Origin: Oreohelix idahoensis
Taxonomy: Eukaryota > Mollusca > Gastropoda > Stylommatophora > Oreohelicidae
Assembly: GCA_024509875.1 (NCBI GenBank)
Contig: JAMPIV010012451.1
Coordinates: 1-64,000, forward strand
Direction: 5' to 3'
DNA: 64,000 nucleotides
A program made the translations under genes and the position numbers. The notes under the pieces were generated by a model that was not told the origin of the DNA, did not search any database, and was given only the letters and a program-made list of their open reading frames with translations. Numbering within the stretch: the stretch's first letter is position 1; every line of letters begins with the position of its first letter. This document shows, piece after piece, positions 1 through 12,330 of the stretch.

Positions 1-1530
1 ATCCTCGCCGCTGCTACGTAGTTCGTGTATTGTGGTGATGCACAGTGGTTTTAAAACAAATACTTTTGAATAAGTAAAATTAAAATTGCCGTAAGGTATT
101 GGTGCTTTTGAATTTAATTCCCGTCTTATGACGGGCTTTTACGCTAGTATTTATCATATTAATTAATTTAATTTAAATAGTAGGCTGCAGGTAGCAAATC
201 ACAATGTAGGAAGATCTTCCCTACACATGTATATAATTAAAATGAGGGGCACTCATTAGATTGTTTGCTGGGGGACGACTGAGCCTCCTGTTGGCTCGGG
301 GTGACTGAACCCCTAGAGCCGGCCTTGTTCTTCGCCATGGGCGTCTTATGACGAAATGGCCGAAGTTGGGGATTGTGGGACATATTTAACCGTTTCTTCT
401 TCTTTTGTGCCCCCTTTTAACTCCTTTGTGGTAATCCCTGCAGCAGGTCCTCATGTAGTCATCCTGTGCCAAAGTACTCGATGTGTTGATGAAGTTGGGA
501 TCTCTGTAACAAATAATGTTATATAATAGGATTGCTTGTCACATGCACAACTCTCATTCGCCGGCCTTTAGGGCATGCTCGGAAAAGTGCAGCAAGATTA
601 TTCTTGTCGAGGACCCAGAAAGGTCGTTTTAACCCTGAACGAAACAAACATAAACTCCGGGATCGGGGAGCTCTTTCTCAACCAACCTCACTTGACATCC
701 TTGACCTTGCCTTCTCAACCATTTGAAAATAAAATTCGTTCATAAAAAATATGCATATACTATTTATAAGATAAAACAGGACTTAACAGACCTGGAAGCA
801 CAAAGAACGATTTATGTATATATGTGACTATTTCTTTGTATCTCATTGCTACATCACATGACTTGAAGGTTATAGGATTGTTTACGCATCCCAGTGATAC
901 TGATATATCATACTCAAGGCCAACCGCACTTTGTAACAAAACATTGTTAGAAAGTGGTCCCTTCGCTTCTGAAATGTAACAGTTATCTACATGCGTAGAA
1001 ATTTAAGGTATGTGTCTTGTTGTGTTTGTTTTGTTTTTGTTGTTGTGTTTTTTGCGAAGTTTAAATACGCGACTCAACACTGAAACATCTGCAGTTGTAT
1101 ATATTATTACCCTTGACGTTACAAAGACATCTGTTTGTTTAAAACTTATTTTCGTTTTAAAATGAACCATTCTTCAATTATAAATATTTTACGACGGACT
1201 TCCTGATACAAGTAATCATATTTTCTGGTAATTATGAAAGAATTTATTATAATTTATATCTTAGTCGAGATGTTGTTTTCAGTTAAAAATTCTGGGCTGC
1301 AAGCGTTAGTTAAAAACAAAAGTGTTTTGCTGAAAATACAATAACTGCAAATAAAAGTGATTTTATACCAGATAAGCAGCACCCGAATACCTGCGGTTTG
1401 TACCTTCATTGACACACTTGTTATCAATATACAGGTATATGTATCAGTACATAATGGTATTGTTAGATCTGGGCAAACGATCTTTGCACAACTTGTTAAT
1501 TATGCTAATTTCTACGAATGATACATCCCA
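1..1530. other. No recognisable gene
   Basis: AT-rich sequence with no open frame that resembles a known protein and no clear repeat unit. Short open stretches, such as the one at 532-726, have no family motif. It probably consists of decayed transposon or intergenic DNA. Confidence 0.4.
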
Positions 1531-1534
1531 ACAT

Positions 1535-2420
1535 GATGTAAACTCATACATATATCTAGGCAGTCAAATATAAAACGTTAGAGGAGCAGGCACTGATAGC
1601 AAAATAAGAATACAACAGGTTGGAGAAGCATTTATTACATATGGAAATACACGGAAATCCAGTGTTACAAACAAGGCAAAACCTTCAACTCAAATGTGAA
1701 GCCAGACCTTTTGTATCGCTCTGAAAAATGGAGAACAATAAAAACGACAATTAAGAATGTACATGTTTTCATACATGAGCGCTTGCCTGGAATATATAGG
1801 CCTAGATTGAAAGGTGAAAGGACGGCGTTACAAGAAACAGGCGGCGCGTTATATGGGGTGTAAGGCGACGTTAGATTTCAGATGTCGGTTCGGAAAGAAT
1901 TCACGCCTCGTCGGCGTCACGCAGGCGTGTCAGTGGTGCGGAACGACCGCAATAATCTGTCTTCACTGTGTTACTTTCACAATTGCCTCTTGCTGGCGGA
2001 ATTGTGGATTTTAAAGCTGCATTCAAGGTGGAATGGGTTCATTGTCTACACAAGACAACAGGAGGCTCAGACACTTGGGAGTCATGACCCAGGTGCCCCC
2101 CCTCCCCCCTTAGGGTGTAAAGGAGAATAATGGACCGAAACACTTGTTCGACGGGGGGACTCCTCTGATGATGAGATTGCCTCCTGTTGTATCGCTCTGT
2201 ACAGAGTTTCCTATCATCAGATTAAAATGGCGTAACAAGATCACAAACGTGGAACTGGTAAACACCAGTGTAACAGAAGGTGAGTAGAAGAAACTGACAT
2301 TGAATAGGGCGTACATTAAGAGAACTTGCTGATAGCATGACAAGACAGACCTTGTTCTGGAACTCGTATGGTAAGAGAAATCGTTGATGACCTAAAACAC
2401 AGAAAAGGGAACTGTAGCCT
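1535..2420 (+). pseudogene. Decayed LINE reverse transcriptase C-terminus
   Basis: Translation in shifting frames gives the conserved tail of a non-LTR retrotransposon polymerase. A YLGSQI-like thumb motif is near 1550, TDSKIRIQQVGEAFI near 1595, WRTIKTTIKNVHVFIHE near 1730, KWRNKITNVELV near 2225, and IGRTLRELADSMTRQ then FWNSYGKR near 2305-2380. Stops and frameshifts are frequent, and 1800-2170 looks like unrelated inserted sequence. The piece is old and dead. The same tail type recurs at 25500-25870 and 29655-29990. Confidence 0.6.
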
Positions 2421-2689
2421 GGTATACAAGGGATTCAATTAGACACGAAAACGTCTTAAATGGACGTCACAGGATATGATGAACTGGCATTGTCTTGCTC
2501 GGGACCTGTGCTGCACGGGGAGATCAAAGGTATAAATGAGGATCATCATGATATGCTCGTTATTTGTGTCAATAACATTTTCTTTCATCTTATTTGATAT
2601 TCTATGTTGTGTCATTTTAGTTAGTATCTTACATTGATATTGTTTATTGTTCAGTATTTTTATATTGCTAATTAATTGATATTTATTTC

Positions 2690-2860
2690 CACGTGTCTTC
2701 TGTGTCATTGTTTTGTTGTTAATGTAATCTGCCTATATTTCTCACCTTTTATTTCCCGATTATGTCTGTGGCTGAGGAAGGCTAATCCTGAAACGGTCTG
2801 TGTTTCTAGTGTATTGTTCGCTTGTAAAACTAACTCAAATATTACTTCTCAAATTATTTT
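2690..2860 (+). repeat. Dispersed repeat with hammerhead-like core
   Basis: This stretch resembles the first ~150 bases of the 565-bp repeats at 36776 and 46636. They share TGTGGCTGANGAAGG, then TGAAACG or CGAAACG, then GTGTTTC and TTGTAAAACT. Here CTGAGGA (2772-2778) is followed by a possible AGG/CCT stem (2779-2789) and GAAA (2790-2793), the order of a hammerhead ribozyme core. Identity as a ribozyme or Penelope-type remnant is unproven. Confidence 0.35.
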
Positions 2861-2908
2861 TTAACTTTCTTAAATTGCGTGCTCTTTCTGTGTGATGTTA
2901 TTAGTGTA

Positions 2909-5559
2909 TGTCGTAGATTTTTGATAGGAGAATTAAGACTTGGGTTGGTCCCTTCTGATTAGATTTGAATAAGTGATAGTCACAGTGATAGATAGTAATA
3001 GCAATAGATTTCCACGAGTGAGATGGTAGACTGTGATAGAGGCTGTCTCTGAAATCGAGAAATCTTCTCTCTTTCGCCTATCTTCTACGACAGATTTAGA
3101 GGAGTCAGACAGTCTAAACACACATATATATATATTACATATATATATAGTTCTATCCACCCACGTGCACGCACATACAAGACGACAGTTAGACGTACAG
3201 ACGTGGGAAAAACTATAACAGTGATTATATAGATATTTTGGAACGAAACTGACCGACACGCTGGAATAATTATTGAGTAATTTAATTATCATAACAAACT
3301 TTTCTCACAACATATAAAATTACATCAAAGCATATACAAATAGTCATAAAGTCAATAAAAGTGCTACAAGAATGATAGACCCCCAGTATGATCTTATCCC
3401 TCAAGGTATGCCCACAGTCCTGTTAGAAGAAAGTGATAGCCCCAAGGAATCAAGAATACATATGATTGGGTCTAATATTTCCCCCTTTTTAAGGTATGGA
3501 CAGACTTGATATCTCTGCTCTATTTTAAGGGAATTATGGTTAGCAATACTTGCATAAAGAAAGTTAAGACAGCAAAATGGGTGCCAAATTACAACAATAA
3601 AGAAACACTCAGACCTGCATTCACTCTATTTACTCAGCCGTGGCCACGTGCACTCTTGCATACTTACAGCTTTGTTAACAGCATCTGGAAACAATAATTT
3701 TTAGGACATTCACATACAGAATCGTCAATGGCAGTCTTTGACCAAGAAATCCCCAGTTCCAAAAAGACGGGTTGAATTCTCTGCTTCAGGGAACGATTCT
3801 TTGGGTGTTCTTATTTTTCGGATGTCTGTTTAGGTCACATTAAAATTTTCCAGGCACGAACATTAACAACGAGCACAGTGTCAATAGCTTAGGTTTCTAG
3901 AATTGAGGAATGTGAAATCGGTGTCTACTTTCAGGAAAGGACTATATTTGGTCACCACACCTCTATGTCAAAACTCCGTCGGAATGTTACTGACGTTAAT
4001 ATGTTACTTGCCACACAGGCTAAAAATGTACTTGAGTTGTTTCTCAGGAAGAATTAAATATGGCGCGATAGGCCTGTTACTTCATTTACCTTTTAAATAA
4101 CTTGTAAAGATTCTGCACCAAGGTTTTTTTTTTTTTAAGGAAAATGTTTTAGTTCTTCACAGATATCACTCATCAGTACTTAACGCTGGCAAAGTTTTGG
4201 GTTAACCCCAGTATTCACTGAATAAAGGAAAAACACATATAAAATAATTATACATACTAGGTACTCGTTATAACTTACATTTTTAAACTGCAAGCGTACA
4301 GCTTGACTTATCATTTAAACTTTCCCGTGAAATAAGTTATATAAAAATCAATCATCATGAATTAGGAATACCTACGTATTCCGTCAACACTCATGAGGCA
4401 TCTAGCATTTATAAGTTAGTTTAGAAAAATTATTCTCGTCTGATTATTTAGCAGTAAAATTAAATTCCTTAATAGCCGACTGAGTTTAAGCTAGAAATTA
4501 TAATTTCTGTTTTTCACTGTAACTCGTCACTATAAAATAATACAGACTATATAAATTAAGCACTCTGCACCAAATCTAACTAGTGAAATATGAAATAAGC
4601 GATTATCACTTTAAACACTTCACAAAATATTAGATACATAATATAATATTTTTACCTCAACACAGAACTACAGGTAATCGCACACTTTGGAATTATACGC
4701 TGATCTATTTATTTGAAGTCTAGAAGCTAGGTAAATTCTCGAACAAACTAAGAGCTTCGCTATACAGCTTATTCTATTCATGAACAACCTGTCTACTGCG
4801 AATTAGGAGAATGAATGAAAATCTAGTTTCAAACTCCGGTTAATATCTTAAACCAGGACAAAGGGGTCCCAACTTATTTCTCAAAACGAAATAATCTCCC
4901 CCTCTCATTAACACCTACGTACTTTAGACGCATGCCGTAACTGCCAGCAGTGCGTCTTTGACACCTACGTCAAGAAAATGGCCCTTCTGAGCGAATGCGT
5001 GAGTGTCATGGAAAAACCCAGACTATATGTCTCATTCCAGCACGCTGCTTGAGTGTCCTATCACACTTCACTCCGAGCGACTAGCCTGAAGAAACGCTGT
5101 GTCCGGTGAAAATGTAGACGGTACGTCCCATTAGGTGGCAGTTACCACACTTCACCGAGCAACTTAGCTGTAAAACTATTTGTCAGATGGAAATCTCCAG
5201 ACAAATGTCTGCTCTGAGCGAGCCTGTCTGGCGCGATTCACACCTTCCCGAGCAACTCAGCCAAGGAAACTCGCGTGACAGGTGCAAATGTAGACAATTT
5301 GTCTGCTCATCATGTCTGATGGACTGAAATCCCACCTAAAATTATCTCGTGCAAGGGACTGACGCGTTAGGTAATCTACTGCGTTCCTAGATGAGAAAAC
5401 GAAACCGGCAAAGTGAAAATGGGAAAGAAAATATTACTCGCAAACGAACGAATGCGAAAAATACAAGAAAAGGATAGATTGTGATAATAAATAGAGGACA
5501 CGGGTGGAAGAAAGCGAGATCATATAGAAAATTTAATGATCATAAAACTCTCTGTGACA
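2909..5559 (+). mobile_element. LTR-a copy 1, solo-LTR-like element (2651 bp)
   Basis: The element begins TGTCGTAGATTTTTGATAGG and ends CTCTGTGACA, obeying the TG...CA rule, and is flanked by the perfect 5-bp duplication gtgta (2904-2908 and 5560-5564). Large blocks of its interior recur at 19142-21344 (closest relative), 6066-8618 and, inverted, 30286-32599. It has no coding frame. TG...CA ends, a 5-bp duplication and lack of coding sequence fit a solo LTR of an unidentified LTR retrotransposon. A non-autonomous LTR-type element is the alternative. Confidence 0.8.
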
Positions 5560-5699
5560 GTGTACCAATACTAATGAATTTTAAAAAAATCCAGTTTATT
5601 TTAGTTTTTTATTCTCAAGAACTGGCTTTGTAGGGTAAACAATATACAGGTGGTCTAACAGCAAATACTGGCGTAGGGGAGTGACGCAGCATTAAAACA

Positions 5700-6003
5700 A
5701 AAGAATTAAAAGAAAAACATAAATAAGAATTAAAACACAACACAAAGAGTGACCAATTGTTGGTATGCTGATTATTTGGAATATGGTGTTAGGCCCATAT
5801 TTTCTTGACCATCGGCACACTAGGGGTGATGTGGTCAGCATCACGCCGGCCGCCTTAATCTTCCCAGGGCTGTTCTGGAACCCAATTCATCAGGCTGGGT
5901 CGACCCCGAGCCGTTTGTGGTCTAAAAAAAATCCCACTTCAACTGGGGATCGAACCATGGACCACCGAGCTAGGAAGCCAGTGCACTAACCAATGTGGCT
6001 CCT
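5700..6003 (-). mobile_element. tRNA-derived SINE
   Basis: On the minus strand the sequence reads as a tRNA-like head. TTGGTTAGTGCACTGGC fits a Pol III A box and GGTTCGATCCC (complement of 5946-5956) is a consensus B box. A body of about 200 bases and an A/T-rich end near 5700 follow. This is the usual layout of a tRNA-derived SINE. The ends are approximate and no target duplication was found. Confidence 0.65.
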
Positions 6004-6065
6004 ACTTATGACTGAGCTTGCTTTAAATAAAAAAAAAAAAACATCATGACATTATTGATGTTTAC

Positions 6066-8618
6066 TGTCGTATATTTTTGATAGGGTAATTAAGATCAAT
6101 TTTGGCCCAGCCTGAATAGGACTAGAACAGGTGATAGCTCAGTGAGAGATCAGGTAAAGAAATAGATTTTTCACAAGTGAAATGGTGAAAGGTAAAAATC
6201 TGTCCCTGGATTTGAGAAATAATCAATCCAGCCTATCGATTACGACTGAGATTTGTAGATCAGACAGTTTCCCTATAAATATATAGATATATATTCAACC
6301 ACTCACTTCTATACACACACAGATACGTGACGACAATTAGACGCACATACGTGAAAACTATATCTATGGAATTGGGATCTTTTGGGACAAGCTGACCGAC
6401 ACACTTAAATAAAGTTTATGTAAATTTTATTTATCATAAAGAATACAACACAACTATATCTTTGAATATCAAAATCAAATACAATGAATAAAAAGTTAAT
6501 GAGTTAATTAAAGAGTTAGACTCATAGGTTTAAACCTCCCTCCCTCTGTTGAGACAAGATCCCGTTAGAGCAAAGTTATTAACCCCCGAAAGAGTCAAAG
6601 GTTTTTACGCTACGGTCTAAAATCCCCTCTACAGTAAAGAACAGAGTTATAAGTTAATCTATTCTGAAGTGAAATAGAGGAGCAGCTTTAGCAAAACATG
6701 CATAAGCAAATACAAAATAAGTACATGGGTTATATCCAAATAGAATTATTCTTCTCACGCTTTCTCTCGCTCTGACAAACCTGTGATCACAAATTCAGTC
6801 TCTCTTACCTACAAAGGTGCTTTCACCACATCTGGAACAATTGTTAATGGCACCCACAGCCCATCCACGATTGGTTGTTTGGCGAATCAAGCCCCAGTTT
6901 CTCCAACGACTAATTAATCAAATGTTGGGAAACGCTTGATTTACTCTTGTAAGTAGGATGCTGATAAAGGTCACTTCAACTTTTGTCCAGGTAGTAAAAT
7001 AATTACGAGATCTAAATGTCACAGTGTATGTTAGCTTGGAATCTTCAATCGTTAAATCAAATGTCAGGTAAACAGATCGGTTCAGGATCAATCTTCTTCA
7101 CAACACGTGGTTGTTATACAGGTAATGTCAATGTTTGGCTTGGTAGCCACAACAGGCTGAATGTTTATGAAATTGGGAAAAGAACTCTGGATATGCTATA
7201 AGTCCAGTTATCATTTATTCTTAATATTATTTGGGTTTGTACTCTGTCTCTTTCTGGGTGTACCACGAGACCAGACAAGTCACCTTGAAAAAACCCGATA
7301 TTATATCAGAATGTTCTTTGATAAAGTTTATTTCCAGTTTCATGTGGAATGAAAGCCGCTAGTAAGGTTTAGGGTTTGACCCAAATACTGCATAGGAAGA
7401 AAATACAAATACTTAACAGAATATATTATAATTCACAATCCTATCCTTACCCCGCGCAACATAGAAGATATTATCCACTTCGGTTATTTAACTTAAATTA
7501 GAAACTATAAGCTTAGAGCTAGTCTCATCGTTTAAAAAAACTTCCGTGAAATAAATTCTAGTCATTTAAAAAGAATCCATCATCATGAATTAGAAATAAA
7601 TACATATTTCGTCAATACTCATGATGAATCAGTGCATTACTAGTTGGTTAAAATATTCACTGGCTGGTTACTAGCAGTTAATTAAATTTTTATTATAGCT
7701 TGAAGAGTTTAGCTAGAAATATTTATTTGTTCTGCTATCCACTGTAACACAGTAAAACTTAGAGAAATAATATAACGGACCTAACTTAGTAAATCACTCT
7801 GCACAGAAAATAACTAGTAAAATATAATTGACGATTTAAAAGATTAAATCACTCAAACTACTAGTATAGTATTTACCTCAACACCGAGCTACTAAGACTT
7901 ATCTCCAACGACTACTAAGAAATTCACTTTTACAAGTATTCTAGAATCGAAGCTAGTTGTCTAGAGGGATCTGTAAGGTACTGGACGAATTGAGTTAGAT
8001 TTCTGTGGTATATATATATTAAAAGATGAAAGGAGATAGTTAATTAACCCCCCGAAAAACCAGACCCTACCAGATGTTCTCACCTACGGGAAATTTTACG
8101 TTCAGTTTTCGGCTTGTGCGTAATTCAAAGCCGAAAACCCAAGATCTTCGTTCTCGCTTAGATCAGACATCGCCAATGCGCTAATCAGTGTGAGTTTCCT
8201 TCGTCTCTCTGCTCGTATTCAAGCGAGAAATGTCTTTAGATCTCCCGATTCGTCGTGTTTAATTACTTATCAAACGAACGGATTCAGGGAAAGGTAATAA
8301 AGATTTCTCACTTAGGTTCCCCATATCCACTCAAATTTATTCAAATCTGGTCGCTGTCTGATCTCTACAACGATTTGATCTCTGGCGCTGGTGTTAGAAT
8401 TACAGCTCACGTTAGCGAATATGTCTCGGGTAGACTCTCATCAAAGAAATATAGCGACCAGCATTAAATGCGTGCTAAATGAGAAAGAGAGACAGATCTA
8501 TTCTGAGTAATAGGAGGTTTTATGTTAACCCAACAGGCGTAGGTGAAGCTAGGTAAAAAAAAGAAAAATGAAGATAAAGAAAATAGATATATGAAATCTA
8601 TTATCATAATCTGCCACA
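6066..8618 (+). mobile_element. LTR-a copy 3, solo-LTR-like element (2553 bp)
   Basis: It begins TGTCGTATATTTTTGATAGG and ends ATAATCTGCCACA, flanked by the perfect 5-bp duplication tttac (6061-6065 and 8619-8623). It is closest to the inverted copy at 30286-32599 and more distant from copies 1 and 2, so at least two subfamilies exist. No coding frame or internal retrotransposon region is present. Confidence 0.8.
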
Positions 8619-8777
8619 TTTACGGCTGTGGCAACCGTGAATCTACACCAACATTACAGTAAGGTTTTATATTATTAACTATAATTTTCTTTTAATGCAT
8701 ATACTTAACTTGTACTTACTGTCAATTTTGTCAGGAGAGAAATCGGGTACTCGAAAGAGTTTAACATTTTGAACAAA

Positions 8778-8941
8778 ATGGCGACCTTGTGGATTGTTGA
8801 TGAACCCTACATCTCAAATAAAGGGGATCAGAAACAAATTGCAAGCACCGGGACGTTTGATGGGGAGTTAAACCAACTTATCGTCTGCTGTATTTGCTAT
8901 GATGTGTATGAGGAACCAAAGGCCCTGAGCTGCTTACACAG
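8778..8941 (+). CDS. TRIM-like RING/B-box protein, exon 1
   Basis: First coding exon of a two-exon gene (joined to 24094-24970). The start ATG at 8778 lies in a strong context (AAAATGG). The exon encodes residues 1-54 and two bases of codon 55. It ends ...CACAG|GTACGTACC, a strong splice donor, just after C-x-H of a RING finger: C37, C40, C52 and H54 are here, and C57, C60, C84 and C87 are in exon 2. A candidate 3' splice site at 8734 (TTTTGTCAG|GAG) suggests an upstream non-coding exon. RING/B-box proteins usually act as E3 ubiquitin ligases; the substrate cannot be read from sequence. Confidence 0.85.
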
Positions 8942-9157
8942 GTACGTACCTGTTACCAAAATCATTCTCAAGTTAATGATAAGTGGAATAGACTCACTGC
9001 TGTTGTACTTCTTACTTAATCCTTCTGCTGTTATTCGGTGTAATCTTTGAATACAATTATCCAGGGTTTCTCAAACTGGTGTCTCCCGAGGAACCAATCG
9101 TGGCTCCATGCTCCAAAAAGATGCGAAAAGGGAAGTAATAATTTATTAGATTGTTCA

Positions 9158-9543
9158 TCAACAGCTGCCATCTCCACAACGAAGGTTGGCTGTAATGGAT
9201 CTCCAACGTCTTCTGTCTCTTGTCTTGGCGGTGCACTCTGATAGACTCTTTCCTGTCCATCTCTTGATGCTATCTTCCCATTTATAGCGCTGTCTTCCCC
9301 TTGCACGTTTGCCTTCAACTCTCCCTTCTATTATGGTCTTCTGCAAGGTGTTATGCCTTTTTATGTGGCCAAAGTATTTTAGCTGCCGAACTTTGATCTC
9401 CCTCACTAGTTCTCTTTTCGTACCTAGATTTTCTAGGACCTCCTTATTTGTTTTCTTCTCTTTCCATGAGATACGCCCCATTATTCTATATATCCACATT
9501 TCAAGAGCCTCAATTCTTTCTTCCAAATGCTTATTCATCGTCC
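9158..9543 (-). pseudogene. Family C LINE, RT C-terminal segment
   Basis: On the minus strand this encodes the post-polymerase tail of a non-LTR reverse transcriptase, with ALEMWIYRIMGRISWKEKK, VRQLKYFGHI and GKRARGRQRYKWEDSI. Reading upstream, the frame runs into AET|W at 9544-9555, where a + strand LINE fragment is inserted; the element resumes at 11121. Its 3' untranslated part probably extends to about 9060. Confidence 0.7.
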
Positions 9544-9555
9544 ATGTTTCTGCAC

Positions 9556-11108
9556 AGACATTCCACGAAAAGAAGAAATCATCACAGCAATCAAAGGGTT
9601 AAAGAACGGAAAAGCTCCTGGCCATGATAACTTAAATGCAGAGCTATTTAAGACAGACCCTGAGCTAGCAGCAGAACTATTAGAACCACTATTTGCACAA
9701 GTCTGGAAAACGGGGACAACACCATCAGAGTGGAACAAAGGAATAATTGTCAAATTGCCCAAGAAGGGAGATCTCGCAGACTGCAATAATTGGAGAGGAA
9801 TCACTCTTCTCTCATGTCTCAGCAAAATACTAGGCAGGATAATTATACAGAGAATTTCAAAAGCAGTAGACCACAAACTGAGGAAAGAACAAGCAGGATT
9901 TAGAAAGAACAGAAGATGTGTAGATCATATATTCACTCTCAGGAACATTATAGAGCAGTGCTCAGAATGGCAAAGACAGCTATTAATTTCGTTGATTTTG
10001 AAAAGGCTTTTGACAGCATACATAGGGACAATTTGTGGAAAATACTGACGGCTTATGGAATTCCAAGCTGCATAGTGTCAATCATAAAAAGCCTCTATGC
10101 CAACTTTACGTGTAGTGTTGGGCAGAGCAACCTAACCTTTGAGGTGAAGACAGAAGTACGACAGGGATGCCCCTTATCAACCACTCTATTTTTAACAGTC
10201 ATAGATTGGGTGATGCGCCAGACAACAGAGGGCAGTCCAAAAGGAATAAGATGGACTACATTTTCTACATTGGAAGATCTGGAATATGCAGATGACATTG
10301 CACTACTAGCACATTCACATCAACACATCCAGGTAAAAACGGATAGACTTAATAAGTTTGGCCAGCAGGTGGGCTTGAACATCAATTTAAAGAAGTCAGA
10401 GGTCATGACGCTCAATGTGAGCAACCCTGAGCCCATATCAGTAAGGAATCAGCAACTGGTACAGACAGACACCTTCACATACCTAGGAAGCATAGTAACA
10501 CCAGACGGCGGGGCAGGCAAAGACATCAACATCAGAATGAATAAGGCAAGAACAGCCTTTTTTAGCCTAAACAACATCTGGAAGTCCTCTCAATACAGCA
10601 CAAGCACAAAATTAAGATTATATCAGAGCTGTGTGCTTTATGTGCTTCTCTATGGTGCGGAATGCTGGAGAGTTACAGAGAAGGAAATGTCGAAATTGTC
10701 CTCTTTTCACACAACATGCCTAAGAAAAATTCACCGAATCTTTTGGCCGAATACCATCACCAACCAAGATCTGCTTACTCGGAGCAAGCAAGAGGACATG
10801 CACACCATCATAGCTGGCAGACGCTGGAGCTGGGTTGGCAATGTCCTCAGAAGAGACCCTGATGCCATCACAAGAACAGCTATGCTTTGGACACCTGAAG
10901 GAAAACGAAAGAGAGGCCGACCAAAAACAACCTGGCGGAGGACTGTGGAGGCTGAGATGCAAAGAATGAACCAGAGTTGGGGCACTGTACGAAGGATGGC
11001 CGCCGACCGAGCAAAGTGGAATCAATTTGTTGTTGCCTACAAGACGCCACTAGGCGTGATGGCCACTGACTGCTTTGACGGTCGGCGGCTAAGGATCAAA
11101 GAAGAAGA
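9556..11108 (+). mobile_element. Family A LINE fragment inserted in family C
   Basis: A 5'-truncated non-LTR retrotransposon that starts inside the RT domain. Motifs in order: NGKAPGHD, NWRGITLLS, EQAGFRKNRR, FVDFEKAFDSIHR, VRQGCPLSTTLF, YADDIALLAH, FTYLGSIVTPDGG and GKRKRGRPKTTWRR. A one-base frameshift near 9985 separates the two halves. The 3' end carries hairpin-forming ACGCCACTAGGCGT and a GAA-rich tail. It is flanked by a perfect 12-bp target duplication (9544-9555 and 11109-11120). Its clade is not assigned. Two copies of its 3' tail are at 61725-61900. Confidence 0.85.
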
Positions 11109-11120
11109 ATGTTTCTGCAC

Positions 11121-12330
11121 CATACAGAAATGCAGAATATATATAACACTTTATGATTCTCAGTTTTAATTTGTGACTTAACTGCTTAGATGTCAGTATA
11201 TGTTTCATGTTGTTGAATGTAGCTTTGGCCATTCCTATTCTCTTCTTGATTTCTGTTTCACATCTGCCATCTTCTGTTATTATATGACCAAGATATACGT
11301 AGCTCTTGACTTGTTTCAGGATTTTCCCATTTACGCTTATCTTTAATGTGGGCTTATCGTCTGATTTGCTAATTATCATAGTTTTTGTTTTCTCAGTCCA
11401 TATTCATGACTTATACTGTACACTTGCTTCACTAGTTCTTGTAATTCCTGTTCACTTTCATGTAACAATAAGGTATCATCTGCATATCTAAGGTTGTTTA
11501 TTCACCTTCCACTGATGTTCAGTCCTGGCATTTCCTTTATTTGTTTGAACATTTTTTCGATGTATAGATTAAATAGGCAGGGGGACAGCACACAACCTTG
11601 TCTGACACCTCTTTTTATGTCTATGTATGGTGAATAATTCCTTCCAGATGTTACTGTGGCAGTTTGCTCCCAATAAAGGTTACTGAATATTCTTATGTCT
11701 TTTCCATCAATACCTATGTCTTCGAGGCATTCAATTATTCTCTCATAATGGACTTTGTCGAAAGCCTTCTTATAGTCAATGAAGCACGTGTACATACTTT
11801 TTTGGACCTCTGTACATTTTTCTGCTAATATTCTTAGGTAAAATATTGCCTCTCTTGTTCCGCCGTTCCGTCTAAAACCAAACTGTTCTTCTTGGATTTC
11901 GCTGTCTACTTTACCTTTTATTCTTTCCTGTATGATTTTGAGCAGGATCTTAATTGCATGACTCATCAGGCTGATTGTTCTGAAGTCTGAACATTCTGTT
12001 GTATTAGGTTTTTTGGGCGATGTTATAAAGACTGATGTCTTCATGTCGTGTGGTATATATCCTGTATTGTATATATCGTTGCATAGATCAGTGATTGTAT
12101 CTATACCAAAGCTCTCCTGGGCTTCTATCATTTCAATTTTTATGATGTCCATGCCTGCAAATTTTCGTTTTTGTATCATATGTATTGCATTCTCTGCTCC
12201 TGATCTGAGAATGTTTGGGCCTTCATCAGAATCTGGTGAAAGCTTTTTTACCTCTATTGTCCTCGAATAGTTCTTTTACGTATTCTGCCCATCTGTTTGA
12301 TAAGTCTTTCTCATCAAGTAAGATTAGCAA
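11121..12330 (-). pseudogene. Family C LINE, central RT segment
   Basis: Minus-strand RT domain. LLDEKDLSNRWAEYVKELFED lies near 12310-12250, then after a frameshift the polymerase motifs SDFRTISLMSH, EQFGFRRNGGTREA, CFIDYKKAFDKVHYERI, GVRQGCVLSPCLFNLY and, in another frame, the YVYLGHIITEDGR thumb near 11300. The segment ends at AFLYGAET next to the family A insertion, and the missing W is found on its far side. It is upstream-truncated by the I-like element at about 12331. The clade is L1/RTE-like but not assigned. Confidence 0.7.

Noticed and set aside
5945..5956. Functional tRNA gene
   Set aside because: A and B boxes are present, but no cloverleaf with paired acceptor arm was found and a SINE body follows.
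9062..9135. hAT-like end (CAGGGTTTCTCAAACTGG)
   Set aside because: Only one end visible, no partner inverted repeat or 8-bp duplication; it overlaps the 3' part of family C.
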